The notes below the pieces were generated by a model. It was given only the letters and a program-made list of their open reading frames with translations, made no database searches and was not told where the DNA came from. Shown here piece after piece: positions 32,729 to 41,743 of a DNA stretch of 64,000 nucleotides; position 1 is the first letter of the stretch; every line of letters begins with the position of its first letter. The DNA comes from an uncultured Candidatus Saccharibacteria bacterium (GTDB lineage Bacteria > Patescibacteriota > Saccharimonadia > Saccharimonadales > Saccharimonadaceae), in contig CAMIMA010000001.1 in NCBI GenBank assembly GCA_946222675.1, positions 372,001-436,000 of the forward strand, given 5' to 3'. The position numbers and the translations under genes are program-made.

Positions 32729-33729
32729 TATTTGATTTCGGTTTCGAGAAAATGTTCGAGCTGACTGATGATCTTACTATTAGTGGTTTCTAAGGCGATT
32801 TCCCTAGTGCCAAAGAATGACCCAGCAGTGGTAAAGTTGTGTGAGCCGGTGATAGCGACTTTTTTACCATCTGGCATGGTGAAAATAGCAAACTTGGCGT
32901 GAATATAGCAGTCGCGCGTATAGAGGTTGTGCATACTAGCGACAAGCTTTGATGAACCAATAAGGATTTTATTCAGTTTACTGTCAGCAAGTGATTTACG
33001 ATTGAAGTAGACCTCGGCTGGCTTACTGGCGATTTCTTTACCTAGTTTGCCACTCGGGCAATATTGCGATACTAAAGTGATGTGCTTGGCTTGTTTGGCT
33101 AATTGCAGTGCACGACTGTAGATTAGCGAGCGATTCATCTTGCCGCTGTCGATTAGTGCTGTGCCATATGGCAGAATAATAGACTTATTGATGCGGTGTT
33201 TGGGGTTTTGGTTAATAGCTTCGATATTAAGTTGTTCGGTAGCTAGCTTAGTGGCTAGTTTGGAATCGATTATACTAAACATATAATCAGCTTGCTTGGT
33301 AACAGCTACGCCTTCAGTATTGACCCCGCCAAATGTAAAGACAGTATCGTCGATGACGCACCACTTTGAGTGAGTTCGACCAATGCAGAGTGGTACATTG
33401 TAGCAGCCGAGCCAAGAGAACTTCGCGCCTGCCGCGGTTAATTGTTTGCGAATCTGGTCGGATTTGCGGCTAGTGACGCCGGCAAGAAATTTGTAGATAT
33501 TGCGTGTATGCTGCTCGGCATACATGAAAGTCATAAAATCAGCCATGACGTGCACATCAACTCCACGTTTAGCGGCGGTGATTAGGGCGTCAATTAATGG
33601 TTGAGTGGCGCCATCTTCAAAAAGAGTTAGACTAGTTAGATAAATGCGAGCCTGGGCTTTCTTGGCGCAACTAGTTACTTCGTCAATATAATCTTTTGGC
33701 AACAATAATTTTGGTGTTGCATGCAACAT
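32728..33729 (-). CDS. Phospholipase D-like / cardiolipin-synthase-like protein
   Basis: A 333-residue protein with two HKD motifs: HSKWCVIDD...GGVNTEG near residues 125-145 and HAKFAIFTMPDG...GSHNFT near the C-terminus, the arrangement of phosphatidyltransferases and PLD nucleases. No clear membrane helix, so a typical cardiolipin synthase is not certain. TATAAT lies six bases before the ATG (leaderless). Confidence 0.82.
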   Translation of the reverse strand: MLHATPKLLLPKDYIDEVTSCAKKAQARIYLTSLTLFEDGATQPLIDALITAAKRGVDVHVMADFMTFMYAEQHTRNIYKFLAGVTSRKSDQIRKQLTAAGAKFSWLGCYNVPLCIGRTHSKWCVIDDTVFTFGGVNTEGVAVTKQADYMFSIIDSKLATKLATEQLNIEAINQNPKHRINKSIILPYGTALIDSGKMNRSLIYSRALQLAKQAKHITLVSQYCPSGKLGKEIASKPAEVYFNRKSLADSKLNKILIGSSKLVASMHNLYTRDCYIHAKFAIFTMPDGKKVAITGSHNFTTAGSFFGTREIALETTNSKIISQLEHFLETEIK

Positions 33730-33752
33730 AACTATATTATACCAAAAACAAC

Positions 33753-33782
33753 TTGCATATCATAATATGCTTGTGCTATTAT
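33753..33782 (+). promoter_or_regulatory. Promoter of the 33810 gene
   Basis: TTGCAT (33753-33758), an 18-bp spacer and extended -10 TGCTATTAT ending at 33782. The short leader carries AGGGAGG. Confidence 0.5.
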
Positions 33783-33809
33783 ATTTGTAAGATAACTTAG
33801 GGAGGGCAT

Positions 33810-34526
33810 GTGGATATACCATCAGTATTTGCTAACGGAAATGTTAGCGCGACAGTATCAACTGCGAGCAATTCGACTGCGAGTCAACCAGTGCTAAATT
33901 CAGCTACAACTGATTTTGGGCTTGACCCATTAGCCGGTTATGGCTTAGGCGGTGAACCAATTGGCGCCAACGGTAAGCGCGAGGAGTTAATCACTAATGA
34001 GACCATTAATACTAGCGATAAGTCGAAAGTAGGTAATTTTAGTGAGATTCAAGATGAGCCAGAACCAGCTCCGGCCCCAGCACCGGTTGTTGCCGCTTCT
34101 ACCAACCCAATGGATCCAACCTTTAATGTAACTGACCCAGTGAAGCTAGATTTTATTAAGACATATACTAGCGAATACGATGCTACGGTCACGCGCGCGT
34201 TAGCTGCTGTTCAGTCGCTACTTAAGTCAATCGATGATACAGTGAAAAATCATACGGATGATATCGCCATCCCGGAGTCAGCAAATGAATTTATCGATCA
34301 AGCGCCAGCTGGCGGACGAGTGCCAAAGTTTGACGATGCACAAAACATCGTACGTACCGTAATGGAGAAGGCTAATACCGCTAAGTCGCAATCTGAGGAA
34401 GCAGCGCGTGAAGCAGCGAAGATTTACGACGACATTCAGCAATTTAAACGCGATACTGAGGACGAAGTTGAGTCAATTAAGGCGCGTGATGAGTTTGGCC
34501 GTACCGAATCAAATATGGTAAAATAA
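33810..34526 (+). CDS. Hypothetical soluble protein with Pro/Ala-rich linker
   Basis: A 238-residue protein of unknown function. The N-terminal 75 residues are Ser/Thr/Asn-rich and probably disordered, then comes a short EPEPAPAPAP linker, and residues 110-238 are helical with coiled-coil character (EKANTAKSQSEEAAREAAKIY). No signal peptide or membrane helix. The start is GTG at 33810 behind AGGGAGG; an ATG two bases earlier is in another frame. It lies 21 bp before ppa. Confidence 0.65.
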   Translation: MDIPSVFANGNVSATVSTASNSTASQPVLNSATTDFGLDPLAGYGLGGEPIGANGKREELITNETINTSDKSKVGNFSEIQDEPEPAPAPAPVVAASTNPMDPTFNVTDPVKLDFIKTYTSEYDATVTRALAAVQSLLKSIDDTVKNHTDDIAIPESANEFIDQAPAGGRVPKFDDAQNIVRTVMEKANTAKSQSEEAAREAAKIYDDIQQFKRDTEDEVESIKARDEFGRTESNMVK

Positions 34527-34547
34527 CCGTATAACAGAAGGAGATTT

Positions 34548-35075
34548 ATGGACTGGAACGAAGTATTTGATGCCGGTGACGTTGATGCTGGTATTATCAA
34601 TGTAGTAAATGAAATCCCAAAGGGTAGCAATAATAAAATTGAGTGGCGCCGCAACAAAAAAGTAATGGCGCTCGACCGCGTAGAACCAAAAGTGTTTGCT
34701 AAGCCAACCAATTACGGGTTTATTCCGCAGACATTAGATGAAGATGGCGACGAACTAGACGCTCTTATTTTGACTGATGACCCACTGCCAACTGGCGTGG
34801 TGGTAGAAGCTCGCGTTTTGGGTGTATTAAAGTTTGTTGATGGTGGTGAAGTGGACGACAAAGTGATTGTTGTTCCAGCCGACGACCGCGAGACGGGTAA
34901 TAAATATCAGACGATTGACGACGTCCCAGCACAGCTAAAGAAGCAAATTGAGTTTCATTTTGCACACTACAAGGACCTTAAGAAGCCTGGTTCGACTGAA
35001 GTTAAGGGTATTGAAGGTTTAGACGCTGCTAAAGCGGTGATTCGTGAAGCACAGCAACGTTGGGCAAATCGCTAA
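34548..35075 (+). CDS. ppa: Inorganic pyrophosphatase (family I)
   Basis: Hydrolyses pyrophosphate to phosphate. The 175-residue protein shows the family I core: EIPKGSNNKIEW, YGFIPQTLDEDGDELDALIL with the acidic metal ligands DxDxxD, VIVVPADD and HFAHYKDLKKPG. GAAGGAG precedes the ATG. Confidence 0.96.
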   Translation: MDWNEVFDAGDVDAGIINVVNEIPKGSNNKIEWRRNKKVMALDRVEPKVFAKPTNYGFIPQTLDEDGDELDALILTDDPLPTGVVVEARVLGVLKFVDGGEVDDKVIVVPADDRETGNKYQTIDDVPAQLKKQIEFHFAHYKDLKKPGSTEVKGIEGLDAAKAVIREAQQRWANR

Positions 35076-35088
35076 AAGCCTAGTTAAT

Positions 35089-35118
35089 AAAATAAGCACC
35101 CTACGGGGTGCTTATTAA
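35089..35118. terminator. Bidirectional terminator, ppa / relA
   Basis: A 10-bp stem AATAAGCACC/GGTGCTTATT with a 6-base loop lies between convergent genes. T-rich flanks occur on both strands. Confidence 0.82.
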
Positions 35119-35127
35119 TTTTGTCGG

Positions 35128-36612
35128 CTATTGATTAATCTGGTTATTCTTACTAAGTTGGTTGCGTAATTTGCGCCGTGCGCGACCGGTAGCGATTTTA
35201 TTTAGCCAATCAAGGTGCGGAATGACATTTTTACGTGTAATCACTTCTACGACATCGCCTGACTTAAGTGGTGTATCGAACTTAACCAGTCGCCCATTAA
35301 CCATAAAGCCAGCAGCTTTGGCGGCTACGTCGGAGTGAACTTGGTAGGCAAAGTCGAGTGGCAAGGCGCCAGATGGTAAGTCGAAGATATCGCCGCGTGG
35401 TGAATAGACAAAAATGCGGTCGGAGAACAGATTGACTTTAAAGGCGTCAAAGTTGACTTGCTTACCGGCGCGCAATTTAGCGGCAGCCACTTGGAGTTCA
35501 TGAATCCAGTTTAGGTTGGCTGGTAGGGGCGCTAATCCGCCGCGTTTATAAGTATCGGTTAGCTTTTGCTCGTTGTAATGGAACGATGCCGCAAGACCGC
35601 GCTCGGCGTATTCATGCATTTGTTTAGTGCGAATCTGAAACTCTACGACTTGGCCTTCGGGTGTAGTCACGGTAGTGTGCAGTGACTGGTAGCCGTTGGT
35701 TTTTGGTCGCGCAATGTAGTCTTTGATGCGCCCCGGCATCGGAGTATACATTTGGTGAAGTAAGCCGAGTACAAGGTAGCAAGACGAGACGTCGTCGGTG
35801 ATGACACGTAGCGCCATGAGGTCGTAGATGTCGTTAATGTCGGAGTGCTTAGTCAACTTTTTATGGAGCGAATAAACTGATTTAATACGTCCTTCTACAT
35901 GACAAGGGATTTTTTCTTCGGCTAACTTTTTGCTTACTTCATTACGAACTTGGTCGATAGTCTGTTTGCTTTCACTGATTCTTCGGTCAATTAAGGCGCG
36001 TAATTTCTCATAACGCTTCGGCGCAAGGTACTTAAAGCTTAAATCCTCAATCTCAACGCGTACTCGCCCCATGTTGAGCCGGTCGGCGAGCGGGCCAAAT
36101 ACCTCAAGGCTTTCACGTGCTTTTTTAAGTTGTTTTTCACGGGTTTGATATTGGAGTGTGCGCAGATTGTGTAGGCGGTCAGCCAATTTAATAATGATGA
36201 CACGGACGTCGGCGCCAATGGCGACTAATAGCTTAGTTAGGTTGTCTTTAGTTTTTGGTAAATAGTGAGTAATATCATCGCGTCCACTACGTGCCTTACT
36301 GATTTTAGTGACGCCATCAACCAATAACGCTACGTCGTCGCCAAATTTTGCGCCGATTTCGCTTAAATCTGTGCCGGTATCTTCAGCGACATCATGTAGT
36401 AGACCGGCGACGACAGAGTCGCGGTCCATGTTCCATTCACAGAGAATTGTCGCAACAGCAATTGGGTGGATGATATATGGTTCGCCGCTGAGGCGCTTTT
36501 GGCCAGCGTGCTTCTCGGTGGCAAAATCAAGTGCTAAGACGATTTTTTGGTAGTCTTTATCGTCCGCAAATTTTTGCCGTGCGAGCTTTAAAAATTCTGT
36601 TGCTTCTTTCAT
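35128..36612 (-). CDS. RelA/SpoT-type (p)ppGpp synthetase/hydrolase, short form
   Basis: A 494-residue stringent-response enzyme. It has an HD hydrolase domain (HPIAVATILCEW, GLLHDVAEDTG), a synthetase domain (DINDIYDLMALRVI, EFQIRTKQMHEYAERG) and a TGS domain (DRIFVYSPRGDIFDLPSGA). It ends right after TGS and lacks the helical, zinc-finger and ACT domains that bring long RSH enzymes to about 700 residues or more. Both active sites look intact. TATAAT lies six bases before the ATG. Confidence 0.92.
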   Translation of the reverse strand: MKEATEFLKLARQKFADDKDYQKIVLALDFATEKHAGQKRLSGEPYIIHPIAVATILCEWNMDRDSVVAGLLHDVAEDTGTDLSEIGAKFGDDVALLVDGVTKISKARSGRDDITHYLPKTKDNLTKLLVAIGADVRVIIIKLADRLHNLRTLQYQTREKQLKKARESLEVFGPLADRLNMGRVRVEIEDLSFKYLAPKRYEKLRALIDRRISESKQTIDQVRNEVSKKLAEEKIPCHVEGRIKSVYSLHKKLTKHSDINDIYDLMALRVITDDVSSCYLVLGLLHQMYTPMPGRIKDYIARPKTNGYQSLHTTVTTPEGQVVEFQIRTKQMHEYAERGLAASFHYNEQKLTDTYKRGGLAPLPANLNWIHELQVAAAKLRAGKQVNFDAFKVNLFSDRIFVYSPRGDIFDLPSGALPLDFAYQVHSDVAAKAAGFMVNGRLVKFDTPLKSGDVVEVITRKNVIPHLDWLNKIATGRARRKLRNQLSKNNQINQ

Positions 36613-36633
36613 ATGACAATTATAGCACTTTAC

Positions 36634-36661
36634 TGGACAAAATAAGCATTAGCGTTATAAT
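36634..36661 (+). promoter_or_regulatory. Promoter of the RCC1-like gene
   Basis: TGGACA (36634-36639), a 16-bp spacer and TATAAT (36656-36661). It is divergent from the leaderless relA promoter; the leader is about 45 nt and ends in AGGGGG. Confidence 0.5.
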
Positions 36662-36710
36662 ATAACTATTATTCATTAGCGGCCGTAATAATTTAAATTT
36701 AGGGGGCGTC

Positions 36711-38642
36711 ATGTTCAAAAAATTTCGGTCGTGTATGGTAATTGCGGTAGGTGTAGTATTAATGGCTATGCCGCAAGTAGCATTAGCTGAGGATGTGTTG
36801 GTAGATAGCGATGAAGCTACTGCCGCGCTTGATACTGTTGACGGAGAAGACCGAGAGGTGGCAGATTCCAATACAGAGACTGCTGACCCTGATATATTTA
36901 GCGATTATGCCGATCGGGCTGATTTAGGCGCTGGTGTCAATAATTCTAACACAGATAAGAAATCAGAGAACAATCTGAGCGATAAGGCTGATGACAAGCC
37001 ATATGGTTTGAGTGCTAATTCTGGTTCAACGTTGGGCGGTGATGTTATTACTTTGCACAGTCCATATCTGTCGGGTGAAGTTCGTAAGCCAATTGGCAAT
37101 ATAAAAGACTATGCAAGGGGTGATAACCATGAGCTGGCGTTGTTGGATGATGGTTCGGTTGTGGTTTGGGGCGATAATACTCAAGGGCAACTTGGTTACC
37201 AGCCCGATAGTAGTCATATTAATGCGCAGCATGCGGTGACTGTTAAGCTGCCAAAGGCTGCATCTGCTATTGCGGCAAAGCATAACGCATCAGTGGCACT
37301 GTTGGAGGATGGTACGGTTTATTTCTGGGGTGATGGAAAATTCGAGCCGCAACAACTGACGTTAGCTGACGGTAGAGTAATTAGCATTAGTCTTGTTGGG
37401 GAGAAAAATGCTACTGGCGTGGTTATGCGGACTTGCCGTAGTGATAATTGTGGTACTGATGCTGATGGCGTGGCTATATGGTCGTCTTTAAAGCAGCAAG
37501 TTATGGCGTATGATTTTGGCGCTAAGGTACGCGAAATTGCAGTTAACCCGACGTCGCATGATATAGCGGCGATTACTTCTGATATGTTATATACTTGGTC
37601 ACTTGGGCTTAAACTAAATTCGTTGGGTGGTAAGTTTAACTTGGACCCAAAGAGCAGTGGTTTATTGCATGTAGCAGCTGGCGATATTAATAGAAAGCAG
37701 GCATTTTTGGTGTCTGATGGTGGTGCGTTATTTACACGCGGTGGCAGCGCCGAGTATAGCAGTGTGGCGAATTTACCGGCCGCGAATAGCATTACACAGT
37801 TATTAAACGATGGCTGGGAGGGATATTTTGCATTAAACGACGCCGGAGATGTTTTTATGTGGTATTTAAACGGCAAGCAGTGGAATCAAATTGCTACACC
37901 GGAGGGCGAGCAGATTATTAAATTGCTAGCATTACAACCACACGGCAATAAATACACTGCGGGTGTGGTGCTTGGCCTGAGCGCTAACGGTAGACTATAT
38001 GAGTTGCATACTGGTAACGAAGCTATACCAGACATCACGCCTGATTTAACAGTGCCTACGGGTAAAAATGAACATTTGCTCAAAAAGATATTTTTTGGTG
38101 GTGTAGAGTTGGATACTGATAAAATTGAATATTTAGATGACAATACGGTGCGGTTTTCCGTGCCGCCGTCTTTACATGCTGGTGCAGTGGCGGTGTCTAT
38201 GGAAGATATTAATGGGCGCAAATGGCCGGTGGGCGAATACAACTATATTAAATCGCAAGTAATGAGTGGCAATCAATTACTGCCGTCGGTTGCTCCAGAT
38301 GCTAGTGGTGAACATTCGTCTACTACCACAAAGCCGTCGTCTACTATTGTTAAGCCGTATGATAGTAGTAAATTATTGCTAAGCAATAAGCCTAAATCAA
38401 GTATAGATAAGACGAAGTCAGACGACCAAGTAAAGAAGTTAAAGCGTGAGGTGTCAGATAAGATAGCCCAGTTTAAAGATAGACTCAAGCAATACACTAC
38501 CATGCAGAAGCAACACGATAAATTGGCTGCGGTTCAGAGTAAAATGTTGGGTGGCAGGCAACCAAAGCTAGCACCGTACGGTAGTTACGGCTCTTACTCT
38601 CACGGCAAGTATGGCGCGCCAAATACCGGCGCGGAGCTATGA
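36711..38642 (+). CDS. Secreted RCC1-repeat protein with C-terminal APNTG
   Basis: A 643-residue protein with a clear signal peptide (FKKFRS, hydrophobic core, cleavage after QVALA). Residues 25-120 are acidic and disordered. RCC1-type propeller repeats follow (DNHELALLDDGSVVVWGDNTQGQLGY, HNASVALLEDGTVYFWGDG), then an IPT-like segment (FFGGVELDTDKIEY) and a coiled-coil near the C-terminus. The end, KYGAPNTGAEL, resembles a sorting-signal core but has no membrane helix or positive tail after it. It is likely a surface or released adhesin-like protein; partner unknown. Confidence 0.78.
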   Translation: MFKKFRSCMVIAVGVVLMAMPQVALAEDVLVDSDEATAALDTVDGEDREVADSNTETADPDIFSDYADRADLGAGVNNSNTDKKSENNLSDKADDKPYGLSANSGSTLGGDVITLHSPYLSGEVRKPIGNIKDYARGDNHELALLDDGSVVVWGDNTQGQLGYQPDSSHINAQHAVTVKLPKAASAIAAKHNASVALLEDGTVYFWGDGKFEPQQLTLADGRVISISLVGEKNATGVVMRTCRSDNCGTDADGVAIWSSLKQQVMAYDFGAKVREIAVNPTSHDIAAITSDMLYTWSLGLKLNSLGGKFNLDPKSSGLLHVAAGDINRKQAFLVSDGGALFTRGGSAEYSSVANLPAANSITQLLNDGWEGYFALNDAGDVFMWYLNGKQWNQIATPEGEQIIKLLALQPHGNKYTAGVVLGLSANGRLYELHTGNEAIPDITPDLTVPTGKNEHLLKKIFFGGVELDTDKIEYLDDNTVRFSVPPSLHAGAVAVSMEDINGRKWPVGEYNYIKSQVMSGNQLLPSVAPDASGEHSSTTTKPSSTIVKPYDSSKLLLSNKPKSSIDKTKSDDQVKKLKREVSDKIAQFKDRLKQYTTMQKQHDKLAAVQSKMLGGRQPKLAPYGSYGSYSHGKYGAPNTGAEL

Positions 38643-38702
38643 TATTGAATTATTTCTATTTTTTGTTAAACTATAAACATAAGGGTAATTAGGAGGGAAT
38701 CC

Positions 38703-39710
38703 ATGAAGAAAATTGCAATTAACGGGTTTGGTCGAATTGGCCGCAACGCCTTTAAGATTGCGCTAAAGCGCGATGATGTCGAGGTGGTGGCGATTAATGA
38801 TTTGGTTAGCCCAGATGCTTTGGCGCATCTTCTAAAGTATGACTCAACATACGGCACATTTGCTGGTGATGTTAGCTATGATGACCAGAATATCATTGTA
38901 GACGGCCGCAAGTACCGCGTGTATAGCGAAACTGATCCGCACAATCTACCTTGGCGTGAGTTAGGTATTGATGTCGTAATTGAATCAACCGGTCGGTTTG
39001 TAGTGCCAGATAAGGCCCGCGCTCACCTTGATGCCGGTGCTAAGAAGGTAGTAATTAGTGCTCCAGCTAAGGGTGAGGGTGCTACGACTATTGTGCTTGG
39101 TGTTAATGATGGCGAGCTAGAGAATGCTAGCGATATCGTCAGCAACGCTTCTTGTACTACTAACTGTATCGCGCCAGTGATGTCAGTACTAGAGAATAAC
39201 TTTGGTGTTGAAAAGGCGATGATGACAACGGTTCACTCATACACTTCAGATCAGCGCTTGCTTGATGCGCCACACCGTGACCCACGTCGTATGCGCAGTG
39301 CTGCTCAGAATATCATTCCAACCACTACGGGTGCTTCAATTGCTTGTACTAAGACTATTCCTAGCTTGAAGGACAAGTTTGGCGGTTTAAGCTTGCGTGT
39401 ACCAACCCCAGTAGCTTCAATTTCTGATATTACGGCTGTTTTGAAGCGTAATGTTACCAAGGAAGAAATTAACGATGTCTTCCGCAAGGCTGCCCAAGAA
39501 GATTACTATCGTGGTATTTTGGATGCAACCGATGAAAAGTTGGTTAGTAGCGATTATATTGGCAACCCATGCTCATCAATTGTTGACCTTAGCTTAACCG
39601 ATGTTGTAGCTGGTAACCTCGTCAAGGTTGTTTCTTGGTATGACAACGAATGGGGCTATTCAAATCGCTTGGTTGAACTAACGGTTGACGTAGCGAAAAG
39701 CATTAAGTAA
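38703..39710 (+). CDS. gap: Glyceraldehyde-3-phosphate dehydrogenase
   Basis: Central glycolytic enzyme, 335 residues. It has the NAD motif INGFGRIGRNAFKIAL, active-site cysteine in SNASCTTNCIAPV, the THVHSYTSDQ-like segment TTVHSYTSDQRLLD, and the WYDNEWGYSNRLVEL C-terminus. TAAACT with a TTGAAT -35 precedes a leader with AGGAGG, as expected for a highly translated gene. A strong terminator follows, before rpiB. Confidence 0.98.
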   Translation: MKKIAINGFGRIGRNAFKIALKRDDVEVVAINDLVSPDALAHLLKYDSTYGTFAGDVSYDDQNIIVDGRKYRVYSETDPHNLPWRELGIDVVIESTGRFVVPDKARAHLDAGAKKVVISAPAKGEGATTIVLGVNDGELENASDIVSNASCTTNCIAPVMSVLENNFGVEKAMMTTVHSYTSDQRLLDAPHRDPRRMRSAAQNIIPTTTGASIACTKTIPSLKDKFGGLSLRVPTPVASISDITAVLKRNVTKEEINDVFRKAAQEDYYRGILDATDEKLVSSDYIGNPCSSIVDLSLTDVVAGNLVKVVSWYDNEWGYSNRLVELTVDVAKSIK

Positions 39711-39728
39711 CTAGCTAGATACATAATT

Positions 39729-39760
39729 AAATTAGCCCTTTATTAAGGGCTAATTTTTGT
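39729..39760 (+). terminator. Terminator of gap
   Basis: An 11-bp stem AATTAGCCCTT/AAGGGCTAATT with a 4-base loop, then TTTT. The rpiB -10 box TATAAT (39770-39775) starts ten bases later. Confidence 0.88.
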
Positions 39761-39797
39761 TAAATGTTATATAATAATACTGTAAATAGGAGGGTAA

Positions 39798-40250
39798 ATG
39801 ATTTACTTGGGTGCCGACCATCAGGGTTTTTATCTAAAAAACAAAATAGCAGATTATTTAACAAAGCAAGGTTATCAAATAGCGGATTGCTCAAACCAAA
39901 AGTTTGATCCAGATGATGATTTTCCGGAGTTTGCGCATCGTGCGGCAGTTAAGCTAGTTGATGAGGTTGATGATATCGACCAGGCTATTTTGATTTGTGG
40001 TGGCGGTCAGGGGATGGCAATGGCAGCTAATCGCACCAAGGGAGTGCGGGCAATTGTTGCTACCTCAGTATCTGACGCGCGTTATGGCCGTAATGATAAT
40101 GATGCTAATTGTCTCTGTTTGCCGGCGCGTGTATTAGACAAAGATTATAACGAACCGCTCTGGAAGGATATTATAGACACTTTCCTAAAGACGCCGTTTG
40201 CCGGCGCTGAGCGCTATATTCGTCGTAATAAAGAGCTAGACGAGCTATGA
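39798..40250 (+). CDS. rpiB: Ribose-5-phosphate isomerase B family protein
   Basis: A 150-residue isomerase of the RpiB/LacAB family (GADHQGFYLKNKIADYL, CGGGQGMAMAANRTKGVRA, NDANCLCLPAR). Usually converts ribose-5-P to ribulose-5-P. AGGAGG precedes the ATG, and the stop overlaps the next start (ATGA), opening the pentose-phosphate cluster. A role on allose-phosphate or galactose-6-P cannot be excluded, but the context favours ribose-5-P. Confidence 0.88.
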   Translation: MIYLGADHQGFYLKNKIADYLTKQGYQIADCSNQKFDPDDDFPEFAHRAAVKLVDEVDDIDQAILICGGGQGMAMAANRTKGVRAIVATSVSDARYGRNDNDANCLCLPARVLDKDYNEPLWKDIIDTFLKTPFAGAERYIRRNKELDEL

Positions 40251-40903
40251 CCTACATTGTGCCTACCATTACTACTGATGACCCTGCGGTGTATCAGCGG
40301 CGCATGCAGGAATTTGCGCAGTTTGCGCCGGCAATTCACATTGATATTACGGACGGTCAGTTTGCGCCAAGTGAGACGGTTAATTTAAATCAGATTTATT
40401 GGCGGCAGTTTGAGCCATTTGATGCTAAAATTGTATTGCATTTGATGATGCACGATCCAGCTACTTGGGTGGATCAGATTGTCTCCTTGCATTCTGATTT
40501 GGTAATTGTTCACGCTGAGGCTAGTGCAGCAGCAAAATTACCTAGTTTGGCGCAACATTTAGCTAAGTTTGGTATTGAATTTGGCATAGCATTATTGCCT
40601 GAAACGCAGCCAGAGTCGGCAGCTGAACTGATTAAACTGGCGCAGCATGTGTTGATTTTTGGTGGTCATCTGGGCTATCAAGGTGGCACGGCGGATTTAA
40701 TGCAGCTTAAAAAGGTTGACTTGGTTCGACAAATCAACCCGCAAGTTCAGCTTGAGTGGGATGGTGGCGCAAACCAAGATAATGTAGTTGAGTTGCAGCA
40801 GGCGGGAATCTCGTGGATTAATGTTGGCGGGGCGATTAGTCATGCGCCAAACGCTCGTGTTGCTTATCAAAAGCTGGCGGCGCTGGTTGGTGAAACGTGT
40901 TAA
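40247..40903 (+). CDS. rpe: Ribulose-phosphate 3-epimerase-like protein
   Basis: A 218-residue TIM barrel with the epimerase metal-ligand pattern: AIHIDITDGQFAPS (His and Asp), a His in VLHLMMHDP, and Asp in LEWDGGANQDN. It is somewhat divergent from the standard IHIDVMDGHFVPN. The following gene encodes transketolase, which supports the assignment. The start overlaps the rpiB stop by four bases. Confidence 0.82.
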   Translation: MTYIVPTITTDDPAVYQRRMQEFAQFAPAIHIDITDGQFAPSETVNLNQIYWRQFEPFDAKIVLHLMMHDPATWVDQIVSLHSDLVIVHAEASAAAKLPSLAQHLAKFGIEFGIALLPETQPESAAELIKLAQHVLIFGGHLGYQGGTADLMQLKKVDLVRQINPQVQLEWDGGANQDNVVELQQAGISWINVGGAISHAPNARVAYQKLAALVGETC

Positions 40904-40912
40904 AATATAACC

Positions 40913-41743
40913 ATGAACATCACTGAGTCGGAAGCTGGTATATTGCGCGAACACGCCCGCAATATGCGGCGTAATATTATTAAAATGTTAACTGCGGCAG
41001 GGTCGGGGCACACTGCTGGGTCGCTTGATTTGGCGGATATTTTTGCTAGCTTGTATTTTAAGCTGATGCATTATAATTTTAGTGATCCACACGATACTAC
41101 GCGGGATTTATTAGTGCTGTCGGCTGGCCATACTTGTCCAGTGTTGTATGCCGCTCTAGCAGAGGGTGGTGCTATTAAGCCGGATGAGCTAATGAGTTTG
41201 CGAAAATTTGGTTCACACTTGCAGGGACATCCGGAACGAACTGCTTTGCCGTATCTTGAGACTACCTCTGGACCATTAGGTTCAGGCGTGTCGCAGGCGG
41301 CGGGCATGGCTTACAGTATTAAATATCTTGACCAAACTAAGCGCCGAGTCTATTGTGTGACGGGCGACGGTGAATTGGATGAAGGTAATATTTGGGAGGC
41401 GGCAATGTTTGCCGGTAAGTCGCATCTAAATAATCTGGTGGTATTTGTTGACCGTAATACTATTCAATTATCTGGCAAGACTGAGGATATCATGCCGCTA
41501 GAGCCTCTAACCGACAAATGGCGTAACTTTGGCTGGCTGGTAAAAGTGGTAAATGGTAACGACGTGGCTGAAATATGCAACACTGTGCTGAATTTACCGG
41601 AAGATAATAATCAACCAGTAGTAATTATTGCCAATACAGTGCCGGCGAAGGGCGTGAGCTTTATGGAAAATGACTATCATTGGCATGGTAAGGTGCCAAA
41701 TGCGGAACAGGCGCAACAGGCTTTGGAGGAATTAAATGTATAA
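40913..41743 (+). CDS. tktA: Transketolase, N-terminal subunit
   Basis: Half of a split transketolase, 276 residues, holding the thiamine-diphosphate pyrophosphate-binding part: GHTAGSLDLADIFASLYF, HLQGHPERT, TTSGPLGSGVSQAAGMA and VTGDGELDEGNIWEA (GDG...N motif). TAAAAT lies six bases before the ATG although the gene sits inside the cluster, so it has its own leaderless promoter. It overlaps the second subunit by eight bases. Confidence 0.95.
   Translation: MNITESEAGILREHARNMRRNIIKMLTAAGSGHTAGSLDLADIFASLYFKLMHYNFSDPHDTTRDLLVLSAGHTCPVLYAALAEGGAIKPDELMSLRKFGSHLQGHPERTALPYLETTSGPLGSGVSQAAGMAYSIKYLDQTKRRVYCVTGDGELDEGNIWEAAMFAGKSHLNNLVVFVDRNTIQLSGKTEDIMPLEPLTDKWRNFGWLVKVVNGNDVAEICNTVLNLPEDNNQPVVIIANTVPAKGVSFMENDYHWHGKVPNAEQAQQALEELNV

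Noticed and set aside
37319..37876. Minus-strand reading frame of 185 codons opposite the RCC1-like gene
   Set aside because: Shadow of the repeat-containing coding strand; no homology signal and no start signals.
36711..38642. Treating APNTG at the end of the RCC1-like protein as a normal sortase signal
   Set aside because: A hydrophobic helix and basic tail must follow a sortase motif; here only three residues follow, so classical sorting is not supported.
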